A stretch of 64,000 bases of DNA from Furcasterigmium furcatum (Eukaryota; Ascomycota; Sordariomycetes; Glomerellales; Plectosphaerellaceae). The translations under genes and the position numbers were made by a program. Below, piece after piece: positions 1-9,613 of this stretch. Positions within the stretch are counted from its first letter, which is position 1. The number at the start of each line of letters is the position of its first letter. The notes below the pieces were generated by a model. The model did no database searches. It saw nothing but the letters and a program-made list of their open reading frames with translations, and was not told where the DNA came from. Location of the stretch: the NCBI GenBank assembly GCA_001599815.1, contig BCIA01000006.1, positions 870,961 through 934,960 on the forward strand, read 5' to 3'.

Positions 1-99
1 GTTTGTGCGGTGAAGCAACAAGCACTCGTTGTCCTCGACACCCCGTTCCTCGTCTCGTGTCCACGTCCTTTATCCCAATTTCTCTTTTCAATTCTTCTC

Positions 100-973
100 A
101 TGGATTCAGGCCGTCAGACCATGGCGCAGATTCGCCGTGCAACACTCGTCGACCTGGGCGACATCGTGGATGTTGTCCTGGCCTCGCTCGCCGAGGACTC
201 GTCCTGGAAGACCCTGTTCCCGACAGGCTTCCGCAAGGACCCTGCCTATAGCGAGTATGCCAGGGAGATCTTCAAGAGGTATCTCGCCCCTAACAACTGC
301 GACTGGATGGTTCTCGTGGCCGTGCCGCCCAAGAGCGGCTCGCTCAGGGACAACTCGCCCGCCATCGTGTCTGTTGCCGTATGGGACATGTCGCACGCCC
401 GATACCACAGCGCATGGCGCAAGTGTACGTGCTTCCTCGTGATTGAAGTTGGCGAGCCCCGGGCTCCCTTCTCTCTCGAAGAAAAAAAGAACTGACCATA
501 TCCTTTCCGTGACAGCCACCTCGGAATCCTGTGATCTCGGCGACATCATCCCCGTGACGGCCCCCGAAGCTGACGACGGCGTCATCGACAAGCTCACGGC
601 CCTCAGCGCCGCCATCTGCTTCAGCCAGAAGCAGCACTTTGAGCATTTCGAGCCGTACGTCTACCTCGAGGTCCTGGCCACCCATCCCTCATATCGCGGA
701 CAGGGGTACGCCAAGGCCCTGTGCACTGTGGGCGTGGACTCGGCGCAGAAGCGCGACTATGCCGTCGCCGCTCTGGCCAGCGCGCGGGGCTACATCTTCT
801 TCTCCGGGCTCGCATTCGGGGACCTGGGCCGTGTGTCGCTCCACGGGGCCGAGAAGTCGCGGGAGGACTGCGTGCTGAAGGCCATGATATTGCATCCGCG
901 GCAGAAGAGGCGGCGGTCGTCGGTGGTCGACTCGTTCCTGACGTATATATCCACGGGAAGCTCGCACAAATGA
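100..973 (+). CDS. GNAT-family N-acetyltransferase
   Basis: This gene encodes a predicted 260-aa acyl-CoA-dependent N-acetyltransferase with two exons, 100-424 and 516-973. The intron 425-515 (GTACGT...ACAG) restores a continuous frame across the join. The GNAT acetyl-CoA-binding motif is visible near residue 190 as HPSYRGQGYAKAL, preceded by the usual strand YLEVLATHP. The N-terminal half (RRATLVDLGDIVDVV) matches the first strand and helix of GNAT folds in fungal proteins that act on small molecules. ATG 100 is chosen as the first in-frame start; ATG 121 is an equally plausible alternative that removes seven residues. There is no signal peptide, so it should be cytosolic. The substrate cannot be deduced. 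Confidence 0.82.
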
Positions 974-1407
974 CAGGTTCTCTCTTTTCCCCTGAACTTG
1001 GTACTGCTAGCACACCACTGCCCAGCCGGTTGGTTTGGTTTTCATGACCTTGACGTTTGCATTGAACGAATCATGACTTAGCCTGCTGCGTATCTACTCC
1101 GGTGCTCAAGTAACCTCGACACATCCCTTACAGCACCTAACACCCAGCTCCTAGCTCCTATATATACGTTAATATTAAAGACTTTAAGTATTACTTAGAA
1201 TATTAGCTATCGGCCTCTTCCGGGCATAATGGCGACCGCAACCCAGTAAGAAGTCAAGTCAAGTCAGGAGGAGAGCAAGCAGCAATGGTGACTACATCCC
1301 GAGTCAGTTCGCAAATGGACTTGGCACTAAGAAAGAAAGAGTGTCATGGGATGAGTGCCGACGGCCAACACTAATAAATACCCATTACGGCAATCCCAAA
1401 ACTGAAA
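974..1407. other. Intergenic region with short AT-rich tract
   Basis: No convincing gene is visible. Positions about 1158-1206 are strongly AT-rich (TATATATACGTTAATATT type sequence), unlike the GC-rich neighbours. This may be an old RIP-affected remnant or the 3' region between two convergent genes. Confidence 0.4.
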
Positions 1408-2229
1408 TCAACCAGCCGGGGGAGGCAGCCCCCTTGCCGCCATGGCCCGTCGATGCGACTCGAAAGCCGACTGTGGGACACTTTCATCAGCCCGCACCTC
1501 CGCCTCGATGCGCCTCATCTCATCCGCGTCATATCTCAGTCCCTCTGGATCTATCCTCCCGACAATGGCCTCCAGAAACACAGCAATGTCCTCGTGACCG
1601 TGGTGGCGTGCCTCGGCACTGGCAACACGACCGGCCCTGTTCTCCGTAGACAGGAACAGCAGCGCACTATCCGCCCACAACTCGTCTCCCTTGCCAGCAC
1701 GCACACAGTCCTCAGCATGCAGCTCGCCTCCCTCGATGTCAGGGCCCTCGTCCGCTATGGAGGCGCCGCGATGAAACATTCGATATAGCCGCTTGACCAC
1801 CACGAGGTGACCCGCCGCAGCAGCTGCGTGGAGCGCCGTGTTTCCCAGATGATTCTGGTGCGTCATGACAGCGTACTGGACGGCGCACATGACTTGGTTT
1901 ACCCAACCGTGGCGTGTGTCGAACATTTGCCTGACGACGAAAATGCCCTCTTCGTTCCCGGCAGCCGCCACGGAATGGAGGATCGAGTCCCCGGTAGACG
2001 GGCTGATTGCCACGAGGAGCACGCCGAGCCTGGATGGCATGCCATGCTTGTGAGCCATGGGCCATATGACCCTGGGAACGTGTATGTCCTGCGATTGCAG
2101 GATGCGGCCGGCGTCGACGCATTGCTCGATCTCCTCGGCCGACAGAGGTGTGTATCCGCTCTGGAACATCAAGAGTGGGATGTCAGCCGGGCCAGCAGGT
2201 GGTAGGGTGAGGATGGTCGAGCCCGACAT
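1408..2229 (-). CDS. Ankyrin-repeat protein
   Basis: This is a single-exon gene of 273 aa. Ankyrin-like units are visible as GDSILHSVAAAGNEEGIFVV, NHLGNTALHAAAAAGHLVVV and a weaker third repeat around GRVASAEARHHGHEDIAVFL. The first two carry the G-TALH-AA--G pattern of the ankyrin helix-turn-helix. The N-terminus (TILTLPPAGPADIPLLMFQSG) and an acidic C-terminus of Asp/Glu-rich helices flank them. ATG 2229 is preferred because the 15 codons upstream look like leader sequence. There is no signal peptide or membrane segment, so it is probably a small cytosolic protein-interaction module. No partner can be named. Confidence 0.75.
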   Translation of the reverse strand: MSGSTILTLPPAGPADIPLLMFQSGYTPLSAEEIEQCVDAGRILQSQDIHVPRVIWPMAHKHGMPSRLGVLLVAISPSTGDSILHSVAAAGNEEGIFVVRQMFDTRHGWVNQVMCAVQYAVMTHQNHLGNTALHAAAAAGHLVVVKRLYRMFHRGASIADEGPDIEGGELHAEDCVRAGKGDELWADSALLFLSTENRAGRVASAEARHHGHEDIAVFLEAIVGRIDPEGLRYDADEMRRIEAEVRADESVPQSAFESHRRAMAARGLPPPAG

Positions 2230-3298
2230 GGTGATCCTGATCCGTACGATTGCTTCGCAGGTACGCAAGAGCAAACCGGCTTGGGTTGGTTGGGTCTCTC
2301 TAACTTTCGATACGCCCTGGAAGAGTGCAATGCGGGGTTATAACCGTCTCTCACGGTATAGACACGTCATCAGCAACAGGCCGATGTCAGCATCCGACTC
2401 TCTCCAGTTGGGTAAATAGCCGTTCGCCTGGGGATCGAGTCGATGTCGCGAGGGAATGCGCCCGTCTGGTGACGCTTTGATCCAAGCCGGGGGCCCGGCA
2501 CACGGGAAGCTTGGCCGGTGCTCGAATTAACGAGGAGTTTGGCTGTTGGTGATATTTTGCCCCTGCCTGCATGTGGTTGATGCAGCATCGCTGTTGTTGC
2601 GCGGGGGTCGACGGCCAGCCACCGGCCTTTCCATGCCGTTTAAGTACCCTGAACTGCGTGCATGCATGCCAATTCCAATAGAAGCTGCAATCATGACCCG
2701 ATGTATTGGTAACGAGATATTAATTACCTACCAGGGGTGAGGGGTATTTAAACATCCATGGATAGCCAAAACAGGATTTTCAGCCTAACATCAATACAAT
2801 ATTAAAATAGCTGCCGCAACAAGAGAGGGACAGGGTGGTAGCTATCCTGTAAGCTAGATATCCTGGTGGCAGCATAACGTCATATTGGCATGCAGCAGGC
2901 AGTTAGATCCAACAGGATAGGTAGCCAGTTCTATCCAGCAGGCCCGGCAGATCCAGCAGGCCCAGCAGGCCCAGCAGGCCCAGCCCTTTGCCCTTCAACT
3001 AGATCTGCCGCCTTAATCCCAGACGCCCGATTTCTCCCATCTCCATCTCCACCACCACACCCAACCGGGACTGGACACCCGGATTCCTGGATATCTGGAT
3101 GCCGGGACCTGGATCTGGATCTGGACCCGGGAGCCGACTCTGGGTGTGGGTGTGGGTGTTGGGTGCTGGAAGGCGTGGTCTGGGACGGATGCGAACACGT
3201 TAACCGTGGACGCGAGTACTGCCACGTCGTCATTTCTCTACATCTTCCATGATCGTATCTCTACGTATGGGATGACCAAGCGTGTGTGAACAGTCTAC
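2230..3298. other. Intergenic region, low-complexity tracts
   Basis: No gene is supported. The stretch holds the start-proximal region of the ankyrin gene, an AT-richer part around 2740-2880 and several simple repeats, including GGATCT near 3110-3130 and GGGTGT near 3141-3160. A proline/glycine/alanine-rich open frame over 2890-3252 reflects the tandem repeat rather than a protein. Confidence 0.5.
2936..2986. repeat. 9-bp tandem repeat (CAGCAGGCC type)
   Basis: About five near-identical head-to-tail copies of CCAGCAGGC lie in a row, with one degenerate copy near the start. This is a microsatellite or minisatellite in non-coding DNA. Confidence 0.8.
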
Positions 3299-4197
3299 TT
3301 AAGATGGAACCACGATGCTGTACTTGTCGTAGTCAAAGTGCTCCAAACTCGATATGCTCTCCGCCCAGCCATCGTCGAGCTGTCCTAGCTGCCACTCGTC
3401 CCTGAGGCCGAACATGCCCGACCTAGCAGCTAGTACTTGCCTCTCTTTTTCTTTATACTCCACTGCCACATCGGCATGCGGCACCCAGACAACCCTCATT
3501 CCGGCACGCCTCCCGGCCTCCACCCCGGCCACGCTGTCCTCGAAGACCAGGCACTCCTCGGGCCGCACAGGCTCTGCCCCAGGCTCTATCGTCGCGTTGA
3601 GCGCCCCCAGCGCAACGAGGTAGATATCCGGCGCCGGCTTCCCCCTCCCCTGCCGCACACGCGGATCGTCCCCCAGGACCCGCCTCTCGGGCTGGAAGAA
3701 CTGGAGCAGGCGCCCCGCCCTCTCGCCCGATGTCTTCAGCGCGTACGTGTCGGACTTTGTGCTCGACGCCAGCGCCAGCTCGATCCCGCGCCCGGTCGTG
3801 GCTCCCGTCGCGCGGCTGAGGCCGGACAGCAGGGCCTCCGCGCCGGGGAGCGGCTCGCACTCGGGGAAGCGCAGGCGCATCTGCGCCTTGAGTTCGCGGG
3901 CCCACTGCTCGCGGGGCACGGCGAGCTGCGCCCAGTCGTGGAACAGGTCTCCGTTCGTGGAGTCCGGGACGCCCATGATCTGGGCCCGGATGGAGCTGGT
4001 GAAGGGCGGTCTGCCATATCTCCCAAGCACCTCGTTCGTGCTGAGGGTGATGATGTCTTCCGAGTTGATGAGGAGGCCGTCCATATCGAAGATGCAGGCG
4101 CGGATGGGAGGGAACCTGGGCGTGTTAGTTGACGAGAAGGGCAAGGCAGTCCGTGCATGGGGGTCGGAGCCACTTACTGAGTCCCCGAGGAAGCCAT
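3299..4197 (-). CDS. HAD-superfamily phosphatase (beta-phosphoglucomutase/GPP-like)
   Basis: The predicted protein is 278 aa, from exons 4178-4197 and 3299-4115. The first exon encodes only MASSGTQ's first residues. It is followed by a 62-nt intron with GTAAGT donor, CTAAC branch point and CCCAG acceptor, and the join reads directly into FPPIRACIFDMDGLL. An unspliced reading gives a longer N-terminus with no family resemblance. HAD motif I is FDMDGLL (nucleophile and acid-base Asp), motif II is ALASST, motif III is the Lys in GRGKPAPDIYL, and motif IV is CLVFEDSVAGVEAG. The cap between motifs I and II fits subclass I HADs such as glycerol-3-phosphatase or 2-deoxyglucose-6-phosphatase. It should be a cytosolic sugar- or polyol-phosphate phosphatase; the exact substrate is not readable. 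Confidence 0.85.
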
Positions 4198-4713
4198 GGG
4201 GACTGTTTGTATAGGTGTCAGGGTATGTCAGGGGGTGAGCAGCCTGTCGGGCAATGAGGTTGACTGGGGACCTCAATAAAGCGTGAAAGCTCGTGGCCAC
4301 CTCAATGCCGTCCTGTGTCGCGTTGACTCGAGCGTCTCCTAAATAGTCTCGCTACTTTTTGTTAATTGACCTAAACACGAATGACTCAACAAGAAGTAGC
4401 CCGAATAGAGTAAAGTAGATCGGGAGTGACTTGGACAAGACGATGGGTGAGTGAACCCCGCACCGGGCGCGTAACCGCGCGCGAGAATAAGGCTCAGGCC
4501 GCATTGAGTATTCTTAGTCAGTAGGACACTCTACAGACCTATCTTCCTATACAGCATAACATTCAGGCCGCCTGGCTTCAAAGCTTTCTCGAACTCCGTA
4601 CTGTCCTTCACCTACGTGCCCAGCTCTCCATCCCAACACATTCGACCATAACTCCCTGGAAAATTCGGGATCCCATAGATAAGCCAGTGAGGAATGCCCC
4701 TCCCTCTCCCCGT
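4198..4713. other. Intergenic region
   Basis: This is the promoter of the HAD gene and the 3' side of the pectate lyase, which are both on the minus strand. No ORF or RNA gene is supported. Confidence 0.5.
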
Positions 4714-5779
4714 CTATAGGATGCGGCCAATGCCGGCTCCGAGCTTGGCAACCAGGGACACAAGGGGCAGCGGTGTCAGCTTATACTTGTAGTCTGCCTC
4801 CGTGAAGTTGCCGACCTGGGTGACGTTGATGAATGCGCCGCCCCAGTCGTTCTTGGCACCCAGGTTGGCGAAGCCGTCGATCTCATAATCGCCACACCCG
4901 AGCATGTCGGGGCTGTCCTCGGGGATGACGAGGCAGTAGGTCTGGAGGGCGGTGCGCGTTTCGCGGAAGACGTTGCCCTCGACGAGGACCTGGTTGTCGG
5001 TGCGCGAGTGGATAGCCTGGTAGTTGAACTTTTCGTAGAAGTTATTGTAGATGTGCTGGTGACCAAAGCGGCCTGCTGGACCCCGGGTGCCCATGTTGTA
5101 CCAGTAGTTGTGGTGGTAGGTGACGTGAAGCTTCCCAGTGTCGAGGTCGCGGAATTCCGGGTTGTTACCGACGAGCGAGGACTTCCAATGGTTGTGAAAT
5201 TTATTGAAAGAAACGGTGATCCAGTCGGAGGCGTGGATAATATCGAGCTGGCCGTCGTAGGAAGAGGATTAGGAAGGTGTATGCGCTCGAGGGGTTCAGG
5301 AGACTCACATAGTAATCAGGCCCTAGATCAGTCGCCAACTCCGACTCAAACTCGTTGTGATCCACCCAGACACGAGTAAAGTTACGGATAGTAACGGCAT
5401 CCTCGCCGACGATCTTACTGATCTTAACGTTCTGCAAAATCACATTGTCGCCGTCGAAGATGTCAATGCCGGAGCCCGTGATAAGGGTACTCCAACCGAC
5501 GCCAATGACGGACTTGTTAGAGCCGATCTTGAGGCGCGAGGGCAAGTCGACATGGCCCTTAACACGAACAATCTTGGGATCTGACCCCTGGAGCTCGGCC
5601 TGTAGCTTCTCGGCCGTGTCCACCCAAACGGTCGGGCCACCCTTGCCGCCCGTGGTCTTGCCGATGGGGTTATTTTTGGCGTAGCCCTCGATGTCCCAAC
5701 TGGCGAACGAAAGGTAGTCGCTCGGGAAGGCCGAGGCCAGGCCGACGATGCCGAGAGTGAGGAGGGCGGTGAGCTTCAT
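4714..5779 (-). CDS. Secreted pectate lyase, polysaccharide lyase family 1
   Basis: Exons 5309-5779 and 4714-5247 give about 334 aa. A signal peptide (MKLTALLTLGIVGLASA) precedes a parallel beta-helix protein with VWVDHNEF (Ca-binding face), SDWITVSFNKFHNHWKSSLVG and the catalytic-arginine region NMGTRGPAGRFGHQHIYNN. These are typical of PL1 enzymes that cleave de-esterified pectate by beta-elimination in the plant cell wall. The intron 5248-5308 has a GTGAGT donor, but its only usable AG acceptor removes the codons for Asp-Gly-Gln that PL1 proteins normally have after the Tyr-Tyr pair. Without those codons the join reads DYY-LDIIHASD. An unusual splice site or a weakened allele is therefore possible. 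The rest of the frame is intact. Confidence 0.88.
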
Positions 5780-6528
5780 GAGGGAAAGGTGGAGACTGAA
5801 ATCGAGAGATGGGCAAAGGTTGTACTGGGCCGTGGTCAAAGGAGATCCTTACAAATTCATGGCCCAAACTCTTCTTTATATACTTACACAGGTAGCTATT
5901 AGACACCTCACCGAGGCCATCTTGATCGTCAACATCGAAATAAGCTTACCCCAGCCCATCCACACATGCGACCAGCATGCGGAGAACCTCTCGTCCCGGC
6001 GCCAGAAATGGGCTCCTTAACCGCCGCTCGCTTTAGCCCTCCGCTCCCGGAGCTAGGAATGGGTTCGTTAATCGTCGCTCGCTTTAACCCTTCGCTCCGA
6101 ATGGTGAATTTTGAGCGCTCCGATGCAAGGCCGCCCCTGGAGGCTACAGGTCCGCCGGGGGAGAGCGTTGGTCGAAGCGGACAAGCACTCCTCCGGGACT
6201 TGTTGCATGTCAAGATAGGGTCTTCGGAGTTTTCGATCGGGCACGGCGTAGCAAGGGGTCGTTGTGTCTATCATGGTTAAGATCGGTGCGGGCACGCGCT
6301 GTGGGGGTGGCGGTGTCCGAGCAGCGCAGAGCGGCGGCCCTGGGAAGGCATAATTTTGGGATTGGAAAGGCGGAAGAATTATTATGCCAATGCTGGTGTG
6401 ATTTTGCATCACTGAGAGTGTGCAATCACATACTGTCCAGCCTAAGTAGTGAGGAGGTGATTTGCGACGTTGCAGTTCATCCTTCATGATCAGCCAACTT
6501 CAATTAGGTTCGTACCTAAACAGGAAAT
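5780..6528. other. Pectate lyase promoter and repeat-bearing spacer
   Basis: There is no gene. The proximal 100 bp serve as promoter and leader for the pectate lyase, with a TATATA stretch near 5878. The distal part holds a diverged tandem duplication and borders the pogo-type element. Confidence 0.5.
6007..6098. repeat. Two-copy tandem duplication with transition-only differences
   Basis: Two 41-nt units, about 6007-6047 and 6058-6098, share the core CGCTCGCTTTA and flanking AATGGG and CGCTCC. Nearly all differences between them are C/T or G/A transitions, with the second copy carrying the T or A. This is the pattern expected from repeat-induced point mutation. Confidence 0.6.
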
Positions 6529-6530
6529 TG

Positions 6531-7915
6531 TAGGCGCTTGGGTGTTAACGTCCCACACCCCCATCTGGGACCCCCCCCCCCCCCCCCCCCAATCTGGGAC
6601 ACCCCCCATCTGGGACACCCCAAAAGACCACACCGCCACTTCCACCACCCTATCTAAATCGCTCATATCTTCACCAAATCTAGATAGACATTTTCCAGAT
6701 TTTCTACCCTCTTTGATCTATCGATAATGAAGCCCTATACAGAAGACGATATTCAACAGGCTCTTAGTGCGATCGCAAATGGGCAGTCTCTTCGCAAGGC
6801 TGCATCAGAATGGGGTGTTCCAAGGTCAACCCTCGCAAATCGTACCAAAGGCGTTCAGCCCAGGGATATAGCTTTTTCTGGCTTTCAGAAGCTATCTCCG
6901 ACCCAGGAAAACCAGCTATCCGAATGGGTACGGATCCAGGCTGCCCTAGGGCTCCCACCAACCCATCAACAAGTCAGGGATTTCGCAGACCGGATACTAC
7001 GCCTCCGAGGAGACCCCCAGGGCGTTGGGAAGAACTGGTTCCAAGCCTTCCTCAAGAGGAACCCATCTATCAAGGTCTATAGAGCCAGGCCTATCGATTC
7101 CCAGCGTATCAACGGAGCCTCAGCTGACGTTATCAGGACTTGGTTCCGACGTCTAGCCGTCCCAGAGATCCAGGGCATCCAGCCAGCCAACAGATATAAC
7201 ATGGATGAGACGGGTATTCTAGAGGGTCGAGGGGCCAACGGTCTGGTCCTGGGATCCTCTGGGAGCCAGGCTCTCCGGAAAAAACAGCCAGGATCCAGAG
7301 CCTGGACGTCTATCCTCGAGTGTATCAGTGCAACAGGATCCCTGCTCCCACCCTTAGTTATCTTCAAGGGCAAGACAGTTCAACAGCAGTGGTTCCCTCT
7401 GGATCTAGATCCCTATATCCAATGGAAGTTCACAGCAACAGAGAACGGCTGGACCAGCGATTCAACAGCTATCTATTGATTGCAAGAGGTCTTCATCCCA
7501 GCTACCCAACCAACAGATCCTTCCCAGCCTAGGCTATTAATCCTAGATGGGCATGGCAGTCACGAGACAACAGAATTCATGTATCTCTGCTACAGCAACA
7601 ATATCCAACTGGTTTTCCTGCCTCCCCATACGTCCCACGTCCTTCAACCTCTCGATCAGTCCGTCACTTTTGAGCCGGCTACAGGCTCGTCTCTCGTGAA
7701 CTAACCAGTATTCACAGCCATCAGAAATGCCATGGGCGGTAGCGTAGCGACGGAGGAACACAAGCCGAGACCAGGATGCTGCCAATATATGGTACACCCA
7801 GTCAACAGCAGTTCATGGGGAAAGGAGTTGGCACATCTCGGAGCTGTCCCTGGTGGCGAAGAGGTGAACCATGCAGGGGTATCGATCCCAGAAAGGGACG
7901 TTTACCCGCCCCCTA
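6531..7915 (+). mobile_element. Degenerate pogo/Fot1-type DNA transposon
   Basis: The element is bounded by TA dinucleotides (6531-6532 and 7914-7915), the target duplication of the Tc1/mariner superfamily. Its ends are imperfect inverted repeats. The left end reads TGTAGG then GGGTGTTAACGTCCC and CATCTGGGACC. The right end, reverse-complemented, reads TGTAGG then GGGTAAACGTCCC and TTTCTGGGATC. The left subterminal region contains repeated CATCTGGGAC units interrupted by a run of about 20 C. At roughly 1.4 kb it is shorter than typical Fot1-like elements of around 2 kb, consistent with loss of the transposase C-terminus. The exact ends are an inference from the aligned repeats. Confidence 0.72.
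6727..7704 (+). pseudogene. Pogo/Fot1-type DDE transposase, broken
   Basis: The first 250 codons run from an N-terminal Psq-type helix-turn-helix (AIANGQSLRKAASEWGVPRSTL) through a CENP-B/Tc5-type DNA-binding domain to the DDE_1 catalytic domain. The first catalytic Asp is in NMDETG. A TGA at 7477-7479 interrupts the frame where a Trp codon is expected (TGG to TGA). The same frame then continues with the second Asp in ILDGHGSH and the third in HVLQPLD, 35 residues apart (DD35D). After QPLDQSV the reading frame is scrambled and ends at 7704, so the usual C-terminal 100 or more residues are missing. The copy is non-autonomous and presumed dead. Confidence 0.88.
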
Positions 7916-8201
7916 CATGTGCCTTCACAATCGCCACTCCCCTCAGCTCGGTGCCGCACTCATTGTACCCATACTATCAACCGGCACCTCATGTAGCTGC
8001 ATCTGAGAGCTTGCCCATTTGCTCTTTGTTATCGATGCTTCAAACCAGCAAGTGATTCTGCTCAGCGACTATTCAGCAACCGACACAAATGCAAGCAAGT
8101 CAAGGAAGAAGCGGATGGTTGAAAACGATGGAGATCCTTTTTTTGCTTCTGAGGCTGGAAATAAATAGGCCCCTCGTCGGCTGCGCAGAATGAGTCCAGT
8201 C
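7916..8201. other. Spacer 3' of aspartic protease
   Basis: No gene is seen. It contains the transposon's right flank and the 3' region of the protease on the minus strand. Confidence 0.4.
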
Positions 8202-9613
8202 TCAAACCAGGGCCAGACAGACCGACACTGCTAGTACAAAAGATAGCGCAGGCCCTGCCCCCGCCTGAGTCTTGACAATGGCATTCCCAGACGACGCTTC
8301 CTCGGGGAGCGTGGCGTCACCGCTGCCGATCGCCACAATATTGGAAGCATCAGATCCATACTTCGCCTGCGCCAGGGAAATCTGGTTCTTCTCGAGATTG
8401 TACACGACGTACGCCGACGTCAGGAACGTCTCGCCCAGGATAATATCGGGTAAGTTCGGGAGCAGCGGCACAATGCCCAGAGTGCATCGCTCGTCAGGGT
8501 CTTCCGGACCTAGTACGACTTGGGACAGGGAGACATTGATCGAGGCCTCCGAGAAGGTGTACGTGATTTGCTCGTCCGAGTCGCGCAGGCCGCAGTCGAC
8601 AAAGGCCCCATCTGTGGTGTTGTCGACGTTGAGCTTGTCGTACAGAAATCGGACAACGTCGAACGGGAGCAGTGTCCCTGCCGATCCAGAGTCGAGAGTG
8701 GCCGGCATCGGGTCCGTGGCATTGCCCAACGTCGCAGTCTGGCCGCCAAAGCTCACGTTGGTCAGCGCGATCCGCAACTCGTCGTAGAATCCGAGCAAGC
8801 TTGGGACCACCGGCACCGTTACGAGCTCCCCTTCATACTTCTCCGTGTCGATTCCACCGAAGAGGATGGTACCCTCATCGGAGCCCTGCTCGTTCAGCCA
8901 GAGGCTGTACGCCGCGGACTGGATGATGCCCCTTCGAGCGAGAAGAATGGGCAGGTTGGGATACGCCTCGGATATGTTCTGCTGCTGGCCAACGACGGAC
9001 TCGCCGAGGACATAACCGATGCCGAGGATGCCCCCGTTGAAAGTTGACGACATGTTGTCGCCGATGCCGAAAATCACGTTCCCCACATCCAGATCGCCGA
9101 GGGACAGGGTGTCTATCGCGTAGTCGCCCAGTACAGCGGACTTGTCGCCATATGAGGCATTGAGAGTGCCCGGGTAAGACTCGTAGGTAGAAGAGTCTGC
9201 GGCTGAGTAGGACCCGGCGCTGCATGTGGTTCCAGCGGTGTCGCCGGCTTCGTCACAGAAGTCTCTGGCTGGGATGATGATATCTGAGCTGCCAGTGTCC
9301 AGTTGCAGGGCCAGCTGCTGCGGCGGTGTCCCGATCGTCACGTTGACAGTGTATACTCCGAGGGAACGCTGGTTATGACCTGTCAACACTTCGCTGTCTC
9401 GTGGAACCGTCGCCGTTGGAGACTCACCGCATTGAGCTGGAGCTCCGACGGGGCATTTCTTCGAACCATGTAGGCGTTGTGGCGGGTTTTCTGTGTGCGC
9501 AGACTGAGCACACCCGCGGGTGCGCCTTCATCTCTTCTGAAGAAGGCATTCCCATGGGCCGGCGTCACCACCGAGGCCAGAGCACAGAGCGCCGTCAAAT
9601 ATTCCAGAGACAT
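8202..9613 (-). CDS. Pepsin-family (A1) aspartic protease, GPI-type
   Basis: Exons 9428-9613 and 8202-9368 encode 450 aa. The intron 9369-9427 has a GTGAGT donor and uses the acceptor CATAACCAG, the only nearby one that keeps phase; it gives ...ELQLNA-RSLGVYTVNVTIGTP. Residues 1-21 form a signal peptide, followed by a basic propeptide. The two catalytic motifs are LQLDTGSSDIIIP and TLDSGSAGTLLPF, with a pepsin-like flap region between them and FLTSAYVVYNLEKNQISLAQ near the end. A Ser/Gly stretch and a hydrophobic C-terminal tail (ALSFVLAVSVCLALV) suggest a GPI anchor, as in yapsins and OpsB-type proteases. It should act at the cell surface or wall. Confidence 0.9.

Noticed and set aside
2890..3252. 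Open frame with Pro-Ala-Gly repeats
   Set aside because: It comes from a 9-bp tandem repeat and other simple repeats on both strands; there is no start context, homologous character or domain.
7843..7902. tRNA-like pattern: TGGCGAAGAGG resembling box A, GGTATCGATCCC resembling box B, and pairing GTCCCT/AGGGAC ends
   Set aside because: The span is about 55 nt, too short for a tRNA with an anticodon arm. The box B has an inserted base, and the pairing end overlaps the inverted repeat of the pogo element.
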